A DNA stretch of 64,000 nucleotides from Shewanella donghaensis (lineage in GTDB: Bacteria; Pseudomonadota; Gammaproteobacteria; Enterobacterales; Shewanellaceae), in assembly GCF_007567505.1 (NCBI RefSeq), contig NZ_CP041783.1, positions 2,046,001-2,110,000 of the forward strand, read 5' to 3'. Below the pieces are notes generated by a model, which saw only the letters and a list, made by a program, of their open reading frames with translations, was not told the DNA's origin and searched no databases. Every line of letters begins with the position of its first letter. The stretch's first letter is position 1. Below, piece by piece: positions 8,662 through 17,566 of this stretch. The position numbers were made by a program, and so were the translations under genes.

Positions 8662-9750
8662 TTAGCCCTGATAAGTAGGGTAATCGGTGTAGCCAGATTC
8701 AGCGCCACCATACAGTGTAAGTCTGGCATCGGCATCAAACTCAGTCAGTGGCCAATCATGAGCAAAACGGGAGACTAAATCTGGATTAGTGACAAAAGGA
8801 GTACCAAAGGCAACGAAATCTGCGTACTGCTTATCAAGTAATGCTTGTGCAGATTGCTTAGTTAATTTCCCTGCAACCATTATCGGGTTAGTGTATATGC
8901 GACGTACCTGCTGGCGAAATGCTTCAGGCACCTCTACATAACGCGAAATGTTTTCTGAAAAATGCACATACGCAAGGTTCATTGGCTGCAGTTTTTGCAA
9001 TAATGCTAGCGTTAAGGGAACAATTTCAGCGTCATCTCCAGCAAAGCCTTCACCGATATGAGGCGATAAACGTACGGCGACTTTTTCACCGCCAATTGCC
9101 TCTGTAAGTTCTTGCAACGTATCAAGTAGAAAACGCATGCGGTTGTCTTGGCTACCGCCATATTGATCAGTTCGTTGATTGCTTTCTAAACGCAAAAAAG
9201 TATCAAATAAGTACCCATGTGCTGCATGGACTTCCACGCCATCAAAACCAGCTTCAATGGCGTTTTTGCCAGCTTGTACAAAATCCGCAATCGTGATCTT
9301 AATGTCTTGAAGCGTCATCTCCCGTGGCGTTTCAGTTTCAATCATCCCAAAGCCACCTTCAGCTAGTGGACCAAATACTTGATCTGGTATTTTAATCGCT
9401 GATGGGGCTAACGGCTTAGTACCTGAAATATCAGAATGACTGCGTCGCCCCACATGCCAAAGTTGTGCAAATATTTTCCCGCCTTCTTGATGCACGGCTT
9501 GGGTGGTTTTTTTCCAGCCTTCGATGTGCTCTGGGGTATAAATGCCCGGAGTCATCGAATAACCTCGTGCAGCAGCTGATATCGGGGTGCCCTCAGATAC
9601 AATGAGTCCAGCACTGGCTCGTTGACGGTAATATGTCGCCATTATCTCATTAGGTATATCACCAGGTTGAGAAGTGCGTGAACGAGTCATCGGTGCCATC
9701 GCAATCCGATTATTGGTTTCTAGTGTTTTACCTTTGAATGTGTTTAACAT
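8662..9750 (-). CDS. Old Yellow Enzyme-family ene-reductase (HxxH type)
   Basis: 362-residue FMN-dependent alkene/nitroester reductase. AMAPMTRSRTSQPGDIPNE and RASAGLIVSEGTPIS form the early FMN-barrel strands, AQLWHVGRRSH is the conserved mid-barrel motif, and EVHAAHGYLFDTF carries the substrate-binding pair as His-x-x-His, as in PETN and morphinone reductases. YGGSQDNRMRFLLD and DFVAFGTPFVTNPDL complete the FMN site. It begins 9 nt after OYE1 ends, so the two are co-transcribed. It likely reduces electrophilic alkenes or nitro compounds. Confidence 0.92.
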   Translation of the reverse strand: MLNTFKGKTLETNNRIAMAPMTRSRTSQPGDIPNEIMATYYRQRASAGLIVSEGTPISAAARGYSMTPGIYTPEHIEGWKKTTQAVHQEGGKIFAQLWHVGRRSHSDISGTKPLAPSAIKIPDQVFGPLAEGGFGMIETETPREMTLQDIKITIADFVQAGKNAIEAGFDGVEVHAAHGYLFDTFLRLESNQRTDQYGGSQDNRMRFLLDTLQELTEAIGGEKVAVRLSPHIGEGFAGDDAEIVPLTLALLQKLQPMNLAYVHFSENISRYVEVPEAFRQQVRRIYTNPIMVAGKLTKQSAQALLDKQYADFVAFGTPFVTNPDLVSRFAHDWPLTEFDADARLTLYGGAESGYTDYPTYQG

Positions 9751-9759
9751 GTGTTTCCC

Positions 9760-10857
9760 CTAAGCTTGATAAATTGGATAGTCAGTGAGCCCTTTTTCTG
9801 TGCCACCAAATAAGGTATTTGGGTCGTGCTCAGCAAGGGGATAGCCATTTCTCATGCGTTCAGGCAAATCTGGATTAGCCACAAAAGGTCGACCAAAGCC
9901 AATCATATCTGCCAATCCATCATTAATAGCGTGTTCTGCTTTGTCTGCGTTATAGCGACCTGCGTAGATCAGCACGCCTTGAAAAGCATTGCGCATTGCA
10001 CGTTTGAATGAGACGGGTGTATCTGGTGCATCATCCCAATCGACTTCAGCAATATGTAGGTACACGATCTGATGTTTATTGAGTAACGCTGCGGCAGCGG
10101 TATAGGTATCAATAGGGTTCGCATCAACGGTACCATTGAGGGTTGTTAAAGGTGCCAAGCGCACACCAATGCGATCTGCGCCAATAGCATCGACCATTGC
10201 AGTAACAACCTCATCAAGAAAACGAAGACGATTTTCAAGGCAGCCACCGTACTCATCAGTGCGATCATTCGCCTCTGAATCAATAAATTGGTTAATTAAA
10301 TAACCATTCGCGGCATGCAGTTCAATACCATCAAAGCCTGCCTCAATGGCATTCAATGCGGCTTGGCGGTAATCTTCAATCACTTGCTGAATATCGGCTT
10401 TTGTCATCGCTCTGGGTTCTACCACATCAACAAAACCGGGCGCATCACTGCCATTATCGACAAATACTTTTACATTTTCAGCTTTTAGCGATGATGAAGA
10501 AATGGGTTGTTCGCCACCGATATTATCTGGATGAGTCACTCGGCCTACATGCCATAACTGCGCAAAAATCGCGCCTTGTTTGGCATGCACAGCGTCTGTC
10601 ACTTTACGCCAACCAGCAATCTGCTCTGGTGTGTAAATTCCTGGGGTCCACGCATAGCCTTTTGCAGTAGCTGAAATTTGCGTGCCTTCAGACACTATCA
10701 GCCCTGCACTGGCACGCTGAGCGTAATAGGTTGCCATCATGTCATTAGCGACATCACCAGGCTGACTGGCTCTTGAACGCGTCATCGGTGGCATGACAAT
10801 GCGGTTTTTGAGTGTGAGTCCACCCAGCGTGAATGGTTGAAATAGTGATAGTGACAT
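9760..10857 (-). CDS. Old Yellow Enzyme-family ene-reductase (HxxN type)
   Basis: 365-residue paralogue of the next gene with all family motifs: VMPPMTRSRASQPGD, GLIVSEGTQIS, AQLWHVGRVTH and YGGCLENRLRFLDE. The substrate-anchoring pair is His-x-x-Asn (ELHAANGYLINQF), so the two tandem enzymes differ in the catalytic pair and perhaps in substrate range. I chose the ATG at 10857, behind a GAGGG site and giving the normal MSLSLFQPF start; a longer reading from 10911 is possible but has no family support. A 17-bp operator at 10926 lies upstream. Confidence 0.92.
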   Translation of the reverse strand: MSLSLFQPFTLGGLTLKNRIVMPPMTRSRASQPGDVANDMMATYYAQRASAGLIVSEGTQISATAKGYAWTPGIYTPEQIAGWRKVTDAVHAKQGAIFAQLWHVGRVTHPDNIGGEQPISSSSLKAENVKVFVDNGSDAPGFVDVVEPRAMTKADIQQVIEDYRQAALNAIEAGFDGIELHAANGYLINQFIDSEANDRTDEYGGCLENRLRFLDEVVTAMVDAIGADRIGVRLAPLTTLNGTVDANPIDTYTAAAALLNKHQIVYLHIAEVDWDDAPDTPVSFKRAMRNAFQGVLIYAGRYNADKAEHAINDGLADMIGFGRPFVANPDLPERMRNGYPLAEHDPNTLFGGTEKGLTDYPIYQA

Positions 10858-10925
10858 AGTTGAGCCCTCTTCATTTGATAGGTGCATACTAGCAAATGAA
10901 TCACCAAGCATTTATAGCAACAAAG

Positions 10926-10942
10926 ACAAATAATATTTGTTA
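10926..10942. promoter_or_regulatory. LysR operator copy 1 (OYE operon)
   Basis: ACAAATAATATTTGT (10926-10940) is a perfect 15-bp inverted repeat. Read on the minus strand, the 17-mer TAACAAATATTATTTGT is identical to the site at 11904. It lies 69 bp upstream of the OYE1 start codon. Confidence 0.75.
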
Positions 10943-10972
10943 AATTTGCAATAATTAGCTCATTTATGCTGT

Positions 10973-11854
10973 CTACAGGGTTAACTTAGGCTTAATAAAA
11001 TCAATAAAAGCGGAGATCCGCTTGGCCACAGAAGAAGTCTTATAATACACAGCGTTGACTTGCTCTCTTCTTGGGTGGCTGATTTTTTCACTCTCCAACA
11101 GCGGGATTAAACGTCCTTCGGCAATATCTTTATTCACCATAAACCCTGATAGACATGCAATGCCATTTCCTGCCAACACGATTTGTCGAATAGTTTCGCC
11201 ATTACTTGATGACATTAAAGCGTCTAACTGGCTAAAACCTTTTAAAGGCCAGTCATTCAAAATCTTGGGGGCGACAAATCCAATGAGATTATGCTGAGCG
11301 AGATCGCTGGTTTTAGTGGGGAGCCCTCGTTTTGATATATATTCTGGTGAAGCCACAATATACAAGGGGCTGCGACCCAGCGACCGAGCATGCAAGGTCG
11401 AATCGCTTAACGCGCCAATACGGATTGCTAAATCGGTTTTCTTTTCTAGCAAATCCACAATGCCTTCATTGGAGGTTATTTCTAACTCAATATCGGGATA
11501 GGCTTGATTAAATGACTGCACCAATGGCACCAGTTGGTGAAACACAAACGGACTAGCCGCGTCGACACGTAAACGGCCTTTGGGCAATTCCCCACGGGAA
11601 ATAATATCTTCTTCCGCCTGTTGTAATTGCATTAACCCCACCCGCACTGAGTCAATGAACTGGCGCCCTTCATCGGTTAATTCAATACGTCTGGTGGTTC
11701 GGTTTAAAATAGTGACCCCAAGTTGGCTCTCCACTTTACTGACCGCTCTGGATACTCGCGCGACTTGAATATCTAGGCTCTCTGCTGCCGCTGAAAAACC
11801 TCCCGTATCGACTACAGCTTGTAAAATGGCTAAATCATCAGATTTTGTTCGCAT
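10973..11854 (-). CDS. LysR-family regulator of the OYE/MFS genes
   Basis: 293-residue LysR regulator with an N-terminal winged helix (DLAILQAVVDTGGFSAAAESLDIQVARVSRAVSKVE, about 7-45) and a type 2 periplasmic-binding-like effector domain (about 90-290). The RGELPKGRLRVDAASPF linker is typical of the CrgA/AaeR-like branch. It sits between the OYE operon (same strand) and a divergent MFS gene. Identical palindromic operators occur on both sides of it, so it most likely controls both in response to an electrophile or aromatic compound; the inducer is unknown. Confidence 0.9.
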   Translation of the reverse strand: MRTKSDDLAILQAVVDTGGFSAAAESLDIQVARVSRAVSKVESQLGVTILNRTTRRIELTDEGRQFIDSVRVGLMQLQQAEEDIISRGELPKGRLRVDAASPFVFHQLVPLVQSFNQAYPDIELEITSNEGIVDLLEKKTDLAIRIGALSDSTLHARSLGRSPLYIVASPEYISKRGLPTKTSDLAQHNLIGFVAPKILNDWPLKGFSQLDALMSSSNGETIRQIVLAGNGIACLSGFMVNKDIAEGRLIPLLESEKISHPRREQVNAVYYKTSSVAKRISAFIDFIKPKLTL

Positions 11855-11903
11855 GCTATTCCCCTCAATTTTATCAACTCGCCCATCAGCTTTATTGCAT
11901 TTA

Positions 11904-11920
11904 TAACAAATATTATTTGT
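11904..11920. promoter_or_regulatory. LysR operator copy 2 (LysR-MFS divergent region)
   Basis: TAACAAATATTATTTGT contains the perfect palindrome ACAAATATTATTTGT and is identical, in inverted orientation, to the site before OYE1. It is 50 bp from the LysR start codon and 125 bp from the MFS start codon, the usual position for an autoregulating LysR protein. Confidence 0.75.
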
Positions 11921-12045
11921 AAAAACCTCTATTTTTCACAAAACAGCTTTAATGCAAAATGCCCCCATCAATTAACTACACGACTGCATAGCAACAAATA
12001 CATCAGCTATCGCTGGTCATTTTCAAACAACAGAGAATAAATATT

Positions 12046-13212
12046 ATGCCTTTAGCACTTCTCGCATTGACGCTCAGCGCCTTTGCTATCGGAACAACGG
12101 AGTTTGTGATCGTGGGGCTACTGCCGACCATGGCCTCCGACTTAAATGTATCACTACCTTCAGCAGGCTTGCTGGTTAGCCTTTATGCACTTGGTGTTGC
12201 CATTGGTGCCCCCGTTTTAACGGCTTTAACAGGAAAATGGAATCGTAAACACGTATTGATTACCGTAATGTCACTATTTGTTGTCGGTAACTTAATTGCA
12301 TGGCAAGCACCTGGATATAACACCTTGATTATCGCTCGTATTTTGACGGGTTTAGCCCATGGTGTATTTTTCTCAATTGGTTCAACCATTGCTACAGGTC
12401 TGGTACCAAAAGAAAAAGCTGCAAGCGCCATTGCGATTATGTTCACTGGTTTAACCGTGGCGTTAGTCACAGGCGTGCCGCTTGGGACTTACATAGGTCA
12501 AACCTTTGGCTGGCAATCAACCTTCTTAATTGTTGCGCTATTAGGTTTAATCGCATTAATTGGTAGTGCTTTATTAGTACCAAATAACTTAAAGCAACCT
12601 CCCGCAGCTAAGCTTTCATCGCAGCTTAAGGTGTTAACTCAACCTAGATTATTACTGGTTTATGCGATTACCGCGCTGGGTTATGGCGGTACTTTTACAG
12701 CATTCACTTTCCTTGCCCCGATTTTGCAGCAAGAAACAGGCTTTAGTGCTAATGCAATTAGTTTAATTATGTTGGTTTATGGTGTATCCGTTGCTATTGG
12801 TAATATTTGGGGCGGTAAAATGGCCGATAAAATGGGACCAATAAAAGCACTTACCATTATTTTTACTGGTCTTGCTGCTGTGCTTATCGTGTTCAATTTT
12901 ACCGCCGTTAACCCTATTGCAGCGGTAGCCACTATTTTAGTTTGGGGGGCATTTGCATTCGGTAATGTTCCTGGTTTACAAGTATATGTATTGAAACTCG
13001 CTGAAAAATACACCCCAGATGCAGTGGATGTTGCTGTAGGTTTGAACATCGCAGCGTTTAACGTTGGTATTGCACTTGGTTCATGGGGCGGAGGAGTGAT
13101 TGTCTCTGAAGCTGGGTTAATGCATACACCTTGGATCGGTGCGGTAGTGGTACTGATAGCGCTTGCTTTGACCCGCTTTAGTGGGCACCTAGATAAGCGT
13201 GCAGAAAGTTAG
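12046..13212 (+). CDS. DHA1-family MFS efflux transporter
   Basis: 388-residue inner-membrane proton-coupled exporter with about 12 transmembrane helices. The opening (LALTLSAFAIGTTEFVIVGLLPTMASDLNVS) and the loop after helix 2 (ALTGKWNRKHVL) are typical of the drug:H+ antiporter-1 group that includes YdhP and AraJ-like proteins. It is divergent from the LysR gene and carries the shared operator upstream, so it may export the compound that induces the ene-reductases. The specific substrate is unknown. The ribosome-binding site is weak, but the ATG at 12046 gives the standard N-terminus. Confidence 0.9.
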   Translation: MPLALLALTLSAFAIGTTEFVIVGLLPTMASDLNVSLPSAGLLVSLYALGVAIGAPVLTALTGKWNRKHVLITVMSLFVVGNLIAWQAPGYNTLIIARILTGLAHGVFFSIGSTIATGLVPKEKAASAIAIMFTGLTVALVTGVPLGTYIGQTFGWQSTFLIVALLGLIALIGSALLVPNNLKQPPAAKLSSQLKVLTQPRLLLVYAITALGYGGTFTAFTFLAPILQQETGFSANAISLIMLVYGVSVAIGNIWGGKMADKMGPIKALTIIFTGLAAVLIVFNFTAVNPIAAVATILVWGAFAFGNVPGLQVYVLKLAEKYTPDAVDVAVGLNIAAFNVGIALGSWGGGVIVSEAGLMHTPWIGAVVVLIALALTRFSGHLDKRAES

Positions 13213-13347
13213 TGCTATAAAAAGTGTATTAATGAAATAAACACGACTCTTACCCTTAGAGATTGGCCTATGCAGCCGCATTGGCCAACTCTTCGTAACT
13301 TATATTAATCGGTATTAAACAAAATTCAAAAATGACAGAGGTACATA

Positions 13348-14040
13348 ATGAAAACCGTTTTTATTACTGGAGCTAATCGTGGCTTAGGACTAGAGCTTAC
13401 AAAGCAATATGCACAGCGTAACTACAAGGTCATCGCTTGCTGTCGCGATATTGATTCAGCTCATGAATTAACCCTATTAGCACAAAATTTTTCAACCATT
13501 CACCCTTATGCTTTAGATGTCAGTAATGAAACAGATATTCTCGCTTTAACTGAGGTATTTAAAGATCAACCTATTGATGTGCTTATTCATAATGCTGGGG
13601 TGAGTGGTGAAGGATGTGACAACTTAGGCAATATGGATCAGCAAGGATGGGTCGAGGTGTTAAAGGTTAATACCATCGCACCGATGTTAATTACACAAGC
13701 CTTGCTCAATAATATTCTCGCAGGCCAAGATAAAACCATTATTGGGATGACATCAATACTGGCCAGCATTGATGATAACCGCTCAGGGGGCCGATACAGC
13801 TATCGAGCATCAAAAGCAGCACTTAATCAGATTATTAAATCATTGGCCTGTGAGTTATCGGACTCTGGTGTAAAAACCATGGCGATTCATCCGGGCTGGG
13901 TGCAAACCGATATGGGCGGAAAAGACGGCAAGTTGACAGCTGAAGCAAGTGTCAAGGGAATGCTTAATGTCATTGATAATTTAAAAGCAAAACACTCAGG
14001 CTCATTTTTTGTTTACGATGGCACTCAACTGCCATGGTAA
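13348..14040 (+). CDS. short-chain dehydrogenase/reductase
   Basis: 230-residue classical SDR of the C-factor/carbonyl-reductase type. The cofactor motif TGANRGLG is at 7-14, HNAGVSG is at 81-87, and the catalytic YxxxK is Tyr152-Lys156. The start ATG follows a GAGG site. It is transcribed alone after the MFS gene (135-bp gap) and probably reduces a small carbonyl with NAD(P)H. No partner enzyme indicates the substrate. Confidence 0.88.
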   Translation: MKTVFITGANRGLGLELTKQYAQRNYKVIACCRDIDSAHELTLLAQNFSTIHPYALDVSNETDILALTEVFKDQPIDVLIHNAGVSGEGCDNLGNMDQQGWVEVLKVNTIAPMLITQALLNNILAGQDKTIIGMTSILASIDDNRSGGRYSYRASKAALNQIIKSLACELSDSGVKTMAIHPGWVQTDMGGKDGKLTAEASVKGMLNVIDNLKAKHSGSFFVYDGTQLPW

Positions 14041-14080
14041 ATCGGGTATTGACGTCATTTACACGTTCTGAGGCTACAAA

Positions 14081-14203
14081 ATGTTATTCGCTTTTATGAT
14101 TTTAACGCTTTTCATTATTGCTTTGCTCGGCTGGTATTTGCAAAAAGTGTCTTGTGATATTTCCCAAATTGACTGGGGGTGGGAAGACGATGAATACCTA
14201 TGA
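14081..14203 (+). CDS. small predicted membrane protein (40 aa)
   Basis: Short frame 40 nt after the SDR, with a GAGG-like site before its ATG. It encodes one strong hydrophobic helix (MLFAFMILTLFIIALLGWY, residues 1-19) and then an acidic tail rich in Asp, Glu and Trp ending WEDDEYL. The arrangement suits a single-pass inner-membrane peptide, possibly co-transcribed with the SDR. No family recognised; coding status is plausible, not proven. Confidence 0.45.
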   Translation: MLFAFMILTLFIIALLGWYLQKVSCDISQIDWGWEDDEYL

Positions 14204-14221
14204 TTTGGTATTGTCTACATT

Positions 14222-14303
14222 AAAGCTTCCTATACCAAGTTGTGATTTTTGGAAGCTTTCCGCATTAAAGCCCGATGAAGAGGTAACATCTTAGGGGCTT
14301 TAA
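14222..14303. other. two adjacent stem-loops
   Basis: First hairpin: AAAGCTTCC (14222-14230) with GGAAGCTTT (14251-14259). Second: TTAAAGCCC (14265-14273) with GGGCTTTAA (14295-14303). Neither has a clean T-run. They follow the SDR and small protein and may end that transcript. Confidence 0.45.
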
Positions 14304-14458
14304 GTATTTCATTATCAGTCACTATAATAAACGAAAAAAAGTCTAAGCAGATTAATGAACCTATGGAAAACTTTCAGGCTTGATCTAAAGCGGAGTAAAT
14401 ACGTTAACGTGAAATGGGGCAAAAGTGAGTTAAGTACTCCTTAACTCATAAGTGACTA

Positions 14459-14653
14459 TTAAAACATTTTGTCATTATGTTTTAACCAACCGTGTATGTG
14501 TTTCCCGTTTGGATCTCGGTGAGTCCAATGCACTAAACTACACCACGACACCACCTTTATCATTCCATCAAACTTTCCATAAAACTGAATTGCATCATCC
14601 ATTGATATAGGGTTCATTCGCAGCGCGAGAACGATATTATTAGTGTTTAACAT
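14459..14653 (-). CDS. small unrecognised ORF in a duplicated element
   Basis: 64-residue frame with FYGKFDGMIKVV and WTHRDPNGKHIHGWLK as its most distinctive segments. No family recognised. It lies inside a stretch (14416-14640) that occurs again, decayed, at 17260-17490. The second copy has a 1-nt deletion relative to this frame and an in-frame TAG. The weak ribosome-binding site leaves its expression uncertain. Around it, 14304-14415 and 14654-14924 contain nothing else I can support. Confidence 0.35.
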   Translation of the reverse strand: MLNTNNIVLALRMNPISMDDAIQFYGKFDGMIKVVSWCSLVHWTHRDPNGKHIHGWLKHNDKMF

Positions 14654-14924
14654 AAAGACTAGAAGTCGTATTCAGTTTTCTAAGTATCTGTAAACCTACC
14701 TGCCATTCGTCATCCTTGTCGAGAGCTTAAAAAGATAGAATTTGATCATCAATTTTACAGTATGTTAATCAACCAAAAGTCAGATAGAGACAATATCTTT
14801 ATTGCACTATTCTATTTATGCAGGGTGAGATCCTCTAAAAGCGATTCGTTCAGTAGACTTTTTTCAACAATACTAGGCACATCAAAAAGACATCGACTTC
14901 TTATCAACTTAAGGAAATATTCTA

Positions 14925-16445
14925 ATGACTAAGCCATCCAAAATATTTACCAGTATCGCCTCAGCACTGGCATTAACAGCAAGCGTTACTGCTTGGGCTG
15001 ATGACCAGGATTTTAGTTCAATGCAAATGCAAGGTATTGAACAAGTTGAGATAAAGGTTGATCTAGAAGGCGCAACACAACGTCTATCAAAAGCGGTTCA
15101 GTTTCAAACTATCTCAAACCAGGATCGCAGTGACTTTGATGAACAAGCTTTCAAAGACTATCACCAGTTCCTTGAAGAATCGTACCCTTTGGTTCATAAA
15201 ACACTAAAACGCGAAGAAGTGGGTGCCCCACGCCCATTTAGCTTGATTTACACCTGGGAAGGAAAAGATCCATCACTCCCACCAGCAATCTTTATGGCTC
15301 ACCAAGATGTGGTACCCATTGCTGAAGAGTCTCGTGACCAATGGAAAGTTGAACCTTTCTCTGGTGATGTAAAAGATGGCTATATCTGGGGACGTGGTTC
15401 TTTAGATGATAAAAACCAAATTCATGCGATCCTTGAAGCAACAGAAATGAAACTGAAAGAAGGCTTCCAACCAGAACGCACCATTCTTTTTGTATTTGGT
15501 CATGATGAAGAAGTCGGTGGCCCTGAAGGCGCGAAACACGCCGCTGATATCATTGAAAAACGTTATGAAAAAATTGCCTTTGTGATGGACGAATCTGCGC
15601 CACTTATTCCGGGTGTATTCCCTGGTATTCGTGAAAATACCGCCTTGATCGGTATTGCTCAAAAAGGCTTTGTCAGTTTAGAAATTGCCATTAATGGTGT
15701 CGGTGGCCATTCATCGCAACCCGGTGACGAGTCAAACATTGTGGCATTAGCTAAAGCAGTAGAAAAAGTCGAGGCGGCGCAGTTCCCTTATAAAATTCAC
15801 GAGGCAGTTCGATACCAGTACCGCTTTATGGGGCCAGAGCTAGCAGAAGAACAGCAACCTCTTTATAAAGCCGTTGCTTATGGTAATGATGATACCGTGA
15901 CTGATTTAGAGAAAAAGTTCCTAGACGTCATGGCGACCAATCAAATAACCCGTGCGATGATCCACACCACTACGGCTGTAACCATGTTTAATGCAGGTAT
16001 TAAAGATAATGTACTGCCACCAGCAGCGACTGCGGTAGTCAATTTTAGACCTATGCCTGGTGATACACCTGAAGTGATTATTGAGCATGTGAGAAAAGCG
16101 ATTGGTGATGACAGAATGACCATCCGTGACATCTCTGCATCAACGCCCGCGACTAACGTTGCTGATCCGCATGGTGAAGGATACAAAGTATTAGAGAAAA
16201 CCATTCGTCAAACTTGGGGCAATGATTTAATCGTATCACCTTTCTTTGTGATTGGCGGTTCAGATTCAAAGCATTTCCAAGCACGTAGCTTCGCACCAGA
16301 TGTGTACACCATGACGGCAATCCAGCTAGAAAGCACCAAAGAATTCGAAGGTTTTCACGGTGTAAATGAACGTATTCTTGTTGACGAATACGGACGTTCA
16401 ATCGGTTTCTTTTATCAACTGATGGACAACCTAGATAAACTTTAA
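14925..16445 (+). CDS. exported M20-family metallopeptidase
   Basis: 506-residue zinc peptidase of the M20 (carboxypeptidase S/PM20D1-like) family with a Sec signal peptide (ALALTASVTAWA, cleavage near residue 25). Family motifs in order: FMAHQDVVPI (zinc His), WGRGSLDDKN (bridging Asp), GHDEEVGGPEGA (catalytic Glu pair), VMDESAP, the dimerisation-domain segment NGVGGHSSQPGDESN, and IGGSDSKHFQ near the end. It should act in the periplasm on small peptides or N-acyl amino acids. AAGGAAA precedes the ATG. A terminator follows, so it is probably transcribed alone. Confidence 0.9.
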   Translation: MTKPSKIFTSIASALALTASVTAWADDQDFSSMQMQGIEQVEIKVDLEGATQRLSKAVQFQTISNQDRSDFDEQAFKDYHQFLEESYPLVHKTLKREEVGAPRPFSLIYTWEGKDPSLPPAIFMAHQDVVPIAEESRDQWKVEPFSGDVKDGYIWGRGSLDDKNQIHAILEATEMKLKEGFQPERTILFVFGHDEEVGGPEGAKHAADIIEKRYEKIAFVMDESAPLIPGVFPGIRENTALIGIAQKGFVSLEIAINGVGGHSSQPGDESNIVALAKAVEKVEAAQFPYKIHEAVRYQYRFMGPELAEEQQPLYKAVAYGNDDTVTDLEKKFLDVMATNQITRAMIHTTTAVTMFNAGIKDNVLPPAATAVVNFRPMPGDTPEVIIEHVRKAIGDDRMTIRDISASTPATNVADPHGEGYKVLEKTIRQTWGNDLIVSPFFVIGGSDSKHFQARSFAPDVYTMTAIQLESTKEFEGFHGVNERILVDEYGRSIGFFYQLMDNLDKL

Positions 16446-16454
16446 TCCTCACCT

Positions 16455-16482
16455 GGCCACTGCTTGCAGTGGCCTATTTTAT
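16455..16482 (+). terminator. terminator of the M20 peptidase gene
   Basis: GGCCACTG and CAGTGGCC form an 8-bp perfect stem with a 4-nt loop, followed by TATTTTATT, 10 nt after the stop codon. Confidence 0.8.
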
Positions 16483-16534
16483 TGATAGTCCACCGTTTTA
16501 TTAACTTTAGTTTCGACAAATTGGGAATATTGAA

Positions 16535-17149
16535 ATGAAATACATAATCTTCATGTTAGCCGCCGTTTTTACTCAATATACCCATGCATCTGAAACTATA
16601 ACTTGGCAATCATTAAAACCTTTGACGACTCAATATCAAGAAATTTCGCCGGCTAATAAAGCGCTTATTAACGAGATTTATGCCTATGAGGTTGCGCAAA
16701 AATCGCGTCAGTTAAGTCCAGCGGAAATGGATGGTTACAACCAACGTGTTCTGTTAGCTCAAAAGTTTAATTTGAACGTGCGAGAGTTGCTTGAACAAAT
16801 AGAAAATAGTGAACTAGAAGCACATAATACCGTCAGCGAACTGGCTGCTGAAGACATTAAACTGACAGGTTATTTAGTCCCGCTGGCATTTGAAAATAAA
16901 ACAGGAACGCAGTTTGTTTTAGTACCAACAGCAGGGGCTTGCAGCCATACCGCGCCTGCGCCAGCAAGCCAAACGGTATTGGTCAACTTCCCTGAAGGAT
17001 ATGAGTTACCTAGCTTGTATACGCGAGTATTGATAAAAGGTGATATTAAAGCGGGATCGGCTACGACCTCGGTAGCCTTGTCTGATGGCAATCAAATCCG
17101 TGACACGGGTTATATGATTAATGCCACGGCTATTGAAACGTATCAATAA
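16535..17149 (+). CDS. DUF3299 exported protein
   Basis: 204-residue protein with an N-terminal signal peptide (MKYIIFMLAAVFTQYTHA) and a C-terminal DUF3299 domain (about 108-204). Recognisable features are LTGYLVPLAF, FVLVPTAGACSHTAPAPASQ and VLIKGDI. The family is periplasmic or lipid-anchored and often sits beside ABC-type export genes, but here it stands alone after the M20 peptidase. Function unknown; the conserved Cys-His pair in GACSH hints at metal binding, which is inference. Confidence 0.75.
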   Translation: MKYIIFMLAAVFTQYTHASETITWQSLKPLTTQYQEISPANKALINEIYAYEVAQKSRQLSPAEMDGYNQRVLLAQKFNLNVRELLEQIENSELEAHNTVSELAAEDIKLTGYLVPLAFENKTGTQFVLVPTAGACSHTAPAPASQTVLVNFPEGYELPSLYTRVLIKGDIKAGSATTSVALSDGNQIRDTGYMINATAIETYQ

Positions 17150-17259
17150 AGGAATAAGTCCGAAATTGGCAGACGTTTACGTAGCCGACGAACAAAATAG
17201 CTCTATGTAGGGCTTTGGATTTGGCCTTAATAAATCTAGTTTCTATGACTAAGGCCTTA

Positions 17260-17490
17260 GGGGAAAAGTGAGTTACCTGTAGTTTTAATCATCAGGCCGC
17301 TATTGAAACATTCTGCCATTATGTTTTAACCAACCGTGTATGTGTTTCCCATTTGGATCTCAGTGAGTCCAATGCACTAGGCTACCGCACAAAGACACGA
17401 CACAACCTTTTCATTCCACTCATATTCTCCATAAAACTGAATTGCACCACCATTGATATAGCGTCAATTAGTGGTGCGAGATCGATATTA
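17260..17490 (-). pseudogene. decayed copy of the 14.4-kb element
   Basis: Aligns by eye along its length with 14416-14640, in the same orientation. Shared blocks include the segments encoding WLKHN and DPNGKHIHG and the ATGGAxAAT region. It differs by substitutions, a 1-nt deletion where the intact copy reads ATGGATGATGCA, and an in-frame TAG. The pair brackets the M20 and DUF3299 genes as direct repeats about 2.8 kb apart. Confidence 0.7.
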
Positions 17491-17566
17491 TGCCTTATCT
17501 AATACGAGCCACTATGTCCGTTTTATCACATTTAAAATATCAATTTCGTTCAGTAATAATATCCCA

